Under the pieces are notes generated by a model, which ran no database searches, was not told the DNA's origin, and worked only from the letters and a program-made list of their open reading frames with translations. DNA of 64,000 nucleotides from Aphrophora alni (taxonomy: Eukaryota > Arthropoda > Insecta > Hemiptera > Aphrophoridae): positions 99,331,668 through 99,395,667 of the forward strand of contig OY740774.1 of the NCBI GenBank assembly GCA_963513935.1, given 5' to 3'. Made by a program: the position numbers and the translations under genes. Shown here in pieces: positions 59,136-64,000 of the stretch. Position 1 is the stretch's first letter, and each line of letters opens with the position of its first letter.

Positions 59136-62100
59136 TCTTTTTATATTACGATAATTAGTGGAAGTAAAATTAGTGATAAGTTTTTATAAAAGATTTATGT
59201 AAGTTGGTTTTGGTATTTTACAATGGTTTACACAAAACACTGAATCGTCATGGCTGACGATTTTTTATAGACGTCCTTTCTAGTACTGATAGTAGGAAAT
59301 ATTGTTAGATCAATGTATGGAATTATATCGTGGCTAAATTTAATTACCATATCCATATGTGTATGTAATAATATTAAGTGATTATTACATGCACATATTG
59401 CATAATTACAATAAATATACTCTGAAACCAGTGACACATACAAACTAAATGAAATTAATGTTCACTCGTTGATTTTAAAATCATGGACCTTTTAAGATTG
59501 TATTATTAAAATGTCAGTTAAATTATGTCTTTATAAAACAATTTCCACTATGATTGTTGACTCAATGCAAACAAGGTAGATTAAGTGTAAACAAATTAAA
59601 TTATGTGTCACAAATGTCTTCCAGTTCAATGAAATTGTGATAATAAATAAAAGTTAGAAAAATAAGACAAGAAAGTAATTAAAACCTTACTGCCGTAACC
59701 ATTATTCAATTAAAAATTTAGCTTAAGATAGACAGAAAATTGTAAAAAATTATGCTCATGATTAATGGGGAGGTAAAAAAAAATACTAACAGATTTAATA
59801 CCTGATTCTAAAATTGAAATTTGGTTTGATTATATAGTTATATAGCAGATTTATAATTTTCAATTTCTCACCCTGTGTATTATTGTGATGGCAATAAAAA
59901 TCAATTTCATGACTTTTGTAAATAAAACAGTTTTTATCCCCTAACCCAAAATAAAACTTTGTTTTTACATAATATAACTCCATCTCGAGTGATATCTATG
60001 ACACCGATTGGAAAATTTTGATGCTTTGGGGTTTTTTTATTCCTAATTATATATAAAAAGTAAATTAAATTTTTTGGGTACCTGCTGCCAATGGAAAAGA
60101 ATGCAAAAATAAAAATTCTTTTATAAAATTTGTACTGCAAAATATTTAAATCGCAGTCAAACCAATAATAGTTCGGTCTTTTCAATTGTATGTGGCAATT
60201 TGTCATCATAAGTGTGACTTTGCGCAATTTTAATTTATGTTCATAGACATATTTTGAGAATCATTCAAAAATAATAATCAGAATTCAAAATATTATTTTA
60301 CAAAATGATGAACACCTAAAACCGGAGTAATTTGACAGTTGAGCTGTCTTTTAAAATATTTTGTTTGTAAATAAAATGCAATGGTACTATTTAAAAGTAT
60401 TCTAATTATGTTCTCTAAAAAATAATTTTAACACGTAACTTCTGGAGAGGTAGTTAAAATGGGGGGGGGGGGTGTTTTAAAAGTTAAAATAATAGCGTTG
60501 GGTTAGAAATGAAAGGTAAGTACCGGTACTACCCAATGGTTGAATATTATGAAATATCTAGTTTTATGCAAATTATGGGTGGTCGAGGTGCATAAAATGA
60601 GAAATAAATGATAATAAAATTAGCAAAATTCCGTTTGGAGTGTAGGATATCAAATAAAACTTTTTTTAAAAATTTATTCTCGAATATAGGAATGAATTTG
60701 TTTTGTGAAAATGAAAGTTTTACATTTCATGAGTCAAAATATAAGGCCTATTTGATTAAAAAAATCAGTAGATGTTTCTAGGAAGATATGCTATGTAATA
60801 AATTATTATGTAATTTTGTTTATTTATTTAAAGAAAAACAGCACCGAGTGACTTAAATCGTAAGTAAAATAATCATGTTTTGATTTAGTTGTTAATTTAA
60901 TAAATACTAAAATGAAGTTTGATAACATTTCGTAATCAACACTGTAAGCGGTAATATTAGAACAAATTCATATATCCAATGAATAAATTGGACATTATAT
61001 TTAGATATACATCTTGTAAATGAGTAAAATATGTTCATATAGTATAAGCATTGATATAACTGATAAGAAACTGAATACATTGGTATACACATCGTGTCTC
61101 TTGTAAAACACAAGGCAATGAATGTCACTGAAGACTAAATATAAAGTCGACAAGTCAATGATTTTCACCTTGTCAAATAAGGTGCTTATAGAACCACATA
61201 ATTCTGTTCATTTTATAAAGTACACCCAACTCTCGCAATTAACTCCCCAGTATGCGTGTAGGTGTGCTTCAACAGGCAAGTGAATGTGGACATAGTTATA
61301 AGTATTCTTTGTAGGAAATAATTGCATTTTTACGCTATGTTTATTCCAAAATATGTTTACACGACAGTTTATCATAGAATAAGTCAATTATCTATTTCAA
61401 AGAAAGAATAAAACAAAACTTTTAAGGAAAATTAACTTTTTCGTTTTTTATAAATGTTTTTAACAAGGATAGTTCCTAATTGCTCGTAACGTTTTTTTAA
61501 AATAAACGTTACACATATTTTTCAATTTAAAAATTTTAATTTCATGTTTGGTGTTATGGGAAGTACTTATGAGCTTCTCACTGAAGAAACATTAGATAAT
61601 CAGGACATCATTATTGTTATTTTAACTTTATATATTTTTTAAAATTATTATTCAACTTTTAGACTCGCAAGCCTTCAACACGGATATTTCCGTGTAAAAC
61701 TCAACTTAAATTTGTTTGGCTCATTACAAACTTTCTTTATGAGAGCAAGCAAGAAACTCATTCAAAGAACTTATAAAATAACTTGAAAAATGTATTACTT
61801 CTAAATGTCAGCATTTTAAAATCATCTCACCACTCGGTGATATAATTAAAAGAAATTCTATTAAACTCTCAACTACTTCAACCAGAAAATCTAGGTTAAA
61901 GTCCTTATAATAATATATATAGAAAGATACATCAGTATATTTACGCTTTAGAGTAACTCTTACCGGTGCAACCCCTTGCCCGTTTCCGCTAGTTACAAAC
62001 CTCTCGTTTAGTGGATTGACCCAATTACTGATTCATTAAAACGATGAGGTCAGTCATAGCTAAATACTTCAAGAAGACCTTAGGTCCTTCTACCAAACAC

Positions 62101-62922
62101 GTGAGGATTTTACAATCAAGATCAAACCATTTTAAAATTAGGTTGTAAGAATGAATCAGTAAGATAAAAACTAAGTTTTAAAATATAGAAGTGAATTCAA
62201 GGAATGTCTCTAATAAACAAAAACAATGAGCTTGATCTAAATTGTTGAATTTTCCTCTTAACATTTATAATATATGTCCAATAACTAGTGGCACCACAGT
62301 TTATAAAAACTACTATTTATAGAGTACAATTTTTAGTACATCTTCTTAAAAAAAGAAATTTTATCTTAACACTTGTTATGCCTGAATAAATTTAATTGGC
62401 AATTTATACTAATTGTCAAATGTTATAATTTAGTAAACAATATGAACTTGGACGCTACTTAGAAACAACTGAACATGACAGTTTTTTCTCCGTTAATGAT
62501 TTATTATGTTTTAATGTACATGATTTGAGTATTAGAACATTTTAAAATTGAATTCATAGTGGTTTAAAATTGAATAAAAACATATATTTTACACTTAAAT
62601 TACAATGAACTTCATATGTGTAACAAATATGCTGTAAAACTTTTCAGCATTACAAAATAGGCTAGTACGGTTTAATATGGATACATATATAAAAACCAAA
62701 AAAAAATTTTTTTAAGAAAAAATACATACATAAAATATATTTGGTAATTATAATCTGACATTAATCTGAATCTCAATCTGAATATCTTCTTTCTTACCTG
62801 CAACACACAACAATAAATGTTACAATTTGTGTTACTTGTAAATTTGTTTTGGATATGATGTTGCTTACGTTATTGAGGTTAAGTGGATAAAAAATATATT
62901 TTCGCTTAAAACCCTGTTTGAA
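59136..62922. other. AT-rich DNA, no gene supported
   Basis: No gene supported. A CACCCTGTGTATTA motif near 59870 and the following 300 bases look like an old DNA-element end. A 12-base G run lies at 60461-60472. Open frames here are short and F/I/Y/K-rich. Confidence 0.5.
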
Positions 62923-63004
62923 TAAAAATAAATTTGTATATGATTCTAAACTAATATCATAGGGCCTATAAAAATAAATTTGTATATGATTCTAAACTAA
63001 TATC
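62923..63004 (+). repeat. Two-copy tandem repeat, 46-bp period
   Basis: TAAAAATAAATTTGTATATG followed by ATTCTAAACTAATATC occurs at 62923 and again at 62969, separated by ATAGGGCCTAT. Confidence 0.8.
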
Positions 63005-63089
63005 TTGCATGGATACGAAATTTTCAGGCCAGTTTTAAAATGTGACCACATCCTGAAGAAGGCTGTCAGGCGTAAATGATCTATGCAAG
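63004..63089 (+). ncRNA. Fold with hammerhead-like CTGAAGA box, decayed
   Basis: Outer inverted arms CTTGCATGGAT (63004-63014) and ATCTATGCAAG (63079-63089) enclose CCTGAAGAAGGCTGTCAGGC. CTGAAGA at 63053-63059 fits the hammerhead core CUGANGA and is followed by GGCTGT, as in Penelope-type repeats. The GAAA box is replaced by GTAAAT and stem II no longer pairs, so this would be a dead copy. Confidence 0.25.
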
Positions 63090-63655
63090 ATTAAACACAT
63101 TTGTTTTAATTGAGTTGGAATAATGAATCTTTCTAAAAAATATTTACAGTTGTTTATCATTTACAGCAGATTAAATGTCTACTGAATTAATAATTCTGCG
63201 AAAACTGTCTTATAAAAGTGATACATATTCATGATTTGTTTTAAATAGTATTGACACCCTTTTGGCGTTAAAATGTCGGACGAACAAAAATGGAAAGAGG
63301 GATAAAGGGGCCAAGAAAGATGGCTTTAGATGCATAGTAAAGTTGCGGGTAGAATGTAAGGACAGATTATAGACTATTTAGAGCTCTATAATACAACTAA
63401 GGCAGACGTTATTTGTCATTACACCTCTGTGGGAGAGATATCGTTTAGTAGAAAATAATATATAGAGGCTTAAGCATCTATAATGATTATTGACCTGCCC
63501 TGAACGCAATTCGCCGTTAACTCCAAGCTGCTTTTCAATTATTTTAATATAGTAAATTATCTAGCCTGAACACAATTACAGCCATCCTGACATAAGTGCT
63601 GCGGTTATTGAGATGAACAAGGCTGCTGAATGATTGTCTCAGCGGGTAGGTGTAA
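63090..63655. other. AT-rich DNA, no gene supported
   Basis: A short MSDEQKWKEG frame with a good start context (TTAAAATGTCGG near 63270) stops after ten codons. Nothing else recognised. Confidence 0.45.
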
Positions 63656-63955
63656 ACCCAGTTTTTTTATGACCGAGAATTCTTCTGTAAACGACCGGGA
63701 GAAACATGGTGGAGTGTGATAAGTGAAGGTCCAATGGAAGAAGACTACAAGGCTAAGAGGTTCATCATATTTCCCAAGTCTAAAGATTTAATCTTAACTA
63801 GCAGTCAGGACTTGCAGATATTGGCCAGTGAAGTACCATATATAAACAATGATGATAATCTGGGAAGAATTTTACGTGAGTTAAGTATAAAAGATGACAT
63901 AAAAGTCTGGAATATTATTTTTCCTCGATTTCCAATTGACCTAGAAGGACACTAA
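63656..63955 (+). CDS. Unrecognised open frame, possible exon or element fragment
   Basis: An uninterrupted frame of about 100 codons runs from after a stop at 63653 to TAA at 63953; the first ATG in frame is at 63734. Codon and residue composition is more protein-like than other frames in the window (KDLILTSSQDLQILASEVPY, then mixed charged and hydrophobic residues to FPRFPIDLEGH). No domain is recognised. A possible acceptor AACCCAG precedes it at 63655-63661, though without a good polypyrimidine tract. It may be a terminal exon of a gene, a mobile-element fragment, or chance. Confidence 0.25.
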   Translation, partial: TQFFYDREFFCKRPGETWWSVISEGPMEEDYKAKRFIIFPKSKDLILTSSQDLQILASEVPYINNDDNLGRILRELSIKDDIKVWNIIFPRFPIDLEGH

Positions 63956-64000
63956 AACTTGCAATGGAAAGCTCTTCATCAATACTATCTACAGGGTGTA

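Noticed and set aside
59934..60227. 97-codon minus-strand frame as a gene
   Set aside because: Rich in Y, F, I and K with no domain; the region resembles an old transposon end, not a coding exon.

Overview
The window looks like AT-rich intergenic or deep intronic DNA from an arthropod, most likely an insect. The evidence is a (TTAGG)n tract (the usual insect telomere motif), a PIF/Harbinger transposon with a MADF partner gene, Helitron remnants, LINE tails, long AT/TC microsatellites and very low coding density. I cannot narrow the species further. There is no intact host protein gene I can defend; nearly every open frame is chance, satellite or microsatellite. One 200-base assembly gap lies at 26828-27027.

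Layout. 1-9985: mostly unique AT-rich DNA with a tRNA-like fragment, a possible LINE tail, a GC-richer island carrying a TATA box, and the first of three hairpin insertions (6293-6535). 10060-16920: a large satellite built on a 40-bp monomer arranged as 80-bp dimers, decayed at both edges and homogeneous in the middle. A 1,977-bp PIF/Harbinger deletion derivative (10518-12494) sits in its left part, with 44-bp terminal inverted repeats and a TTA target duplication taken from the satellite monomer. 16921-26827: unique, with a LINE relic and a Helitron fragment. 27390-28060: a minisatellite whose 30-bp period keeps a 10-residue reading frame. 28060-44937: a mosaic of dispersed repeat families in two or three copies each, including a roughly 1-kb family in which one copy has gained a (TTAGG)n tract. 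It also holds the second hairpin insertion (30672-30887), a LINE RNase H/zinc-knuckle tail, tRNA-like relics and hammerhead-like folds. 44938-54725: a direct duplication of a unit of about 4.1 kb, whose right breakpoint lies beside the A-tract of a small Helitron; the second copy holds the complete Helitron (54389-54771). 54772-64000: a (TC)95 tract, the third hairpin insertion (57566-57721, perfect 51-bp stem), a 5'-truncated Helitron, and a short open frame at the right edge that may be an exon.

The most interesting observation is the three hairpin insertions. Each is flanked by an exact 11-13 bp target duplication. Each has a long, nearly perfect inverted repeat that starts at (or within 2 nt of) one duplication, and a single-sided unpaired tail of 32-48 nt abutting the other. 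Two share sequence but have stems of different length; the third is unrelated in sequence. This geometry suggests snap-back (self-primed) cDNA integrated by target-primed reverse transcription, rather than ordinary MITEs. I do not know whether this class has been described.
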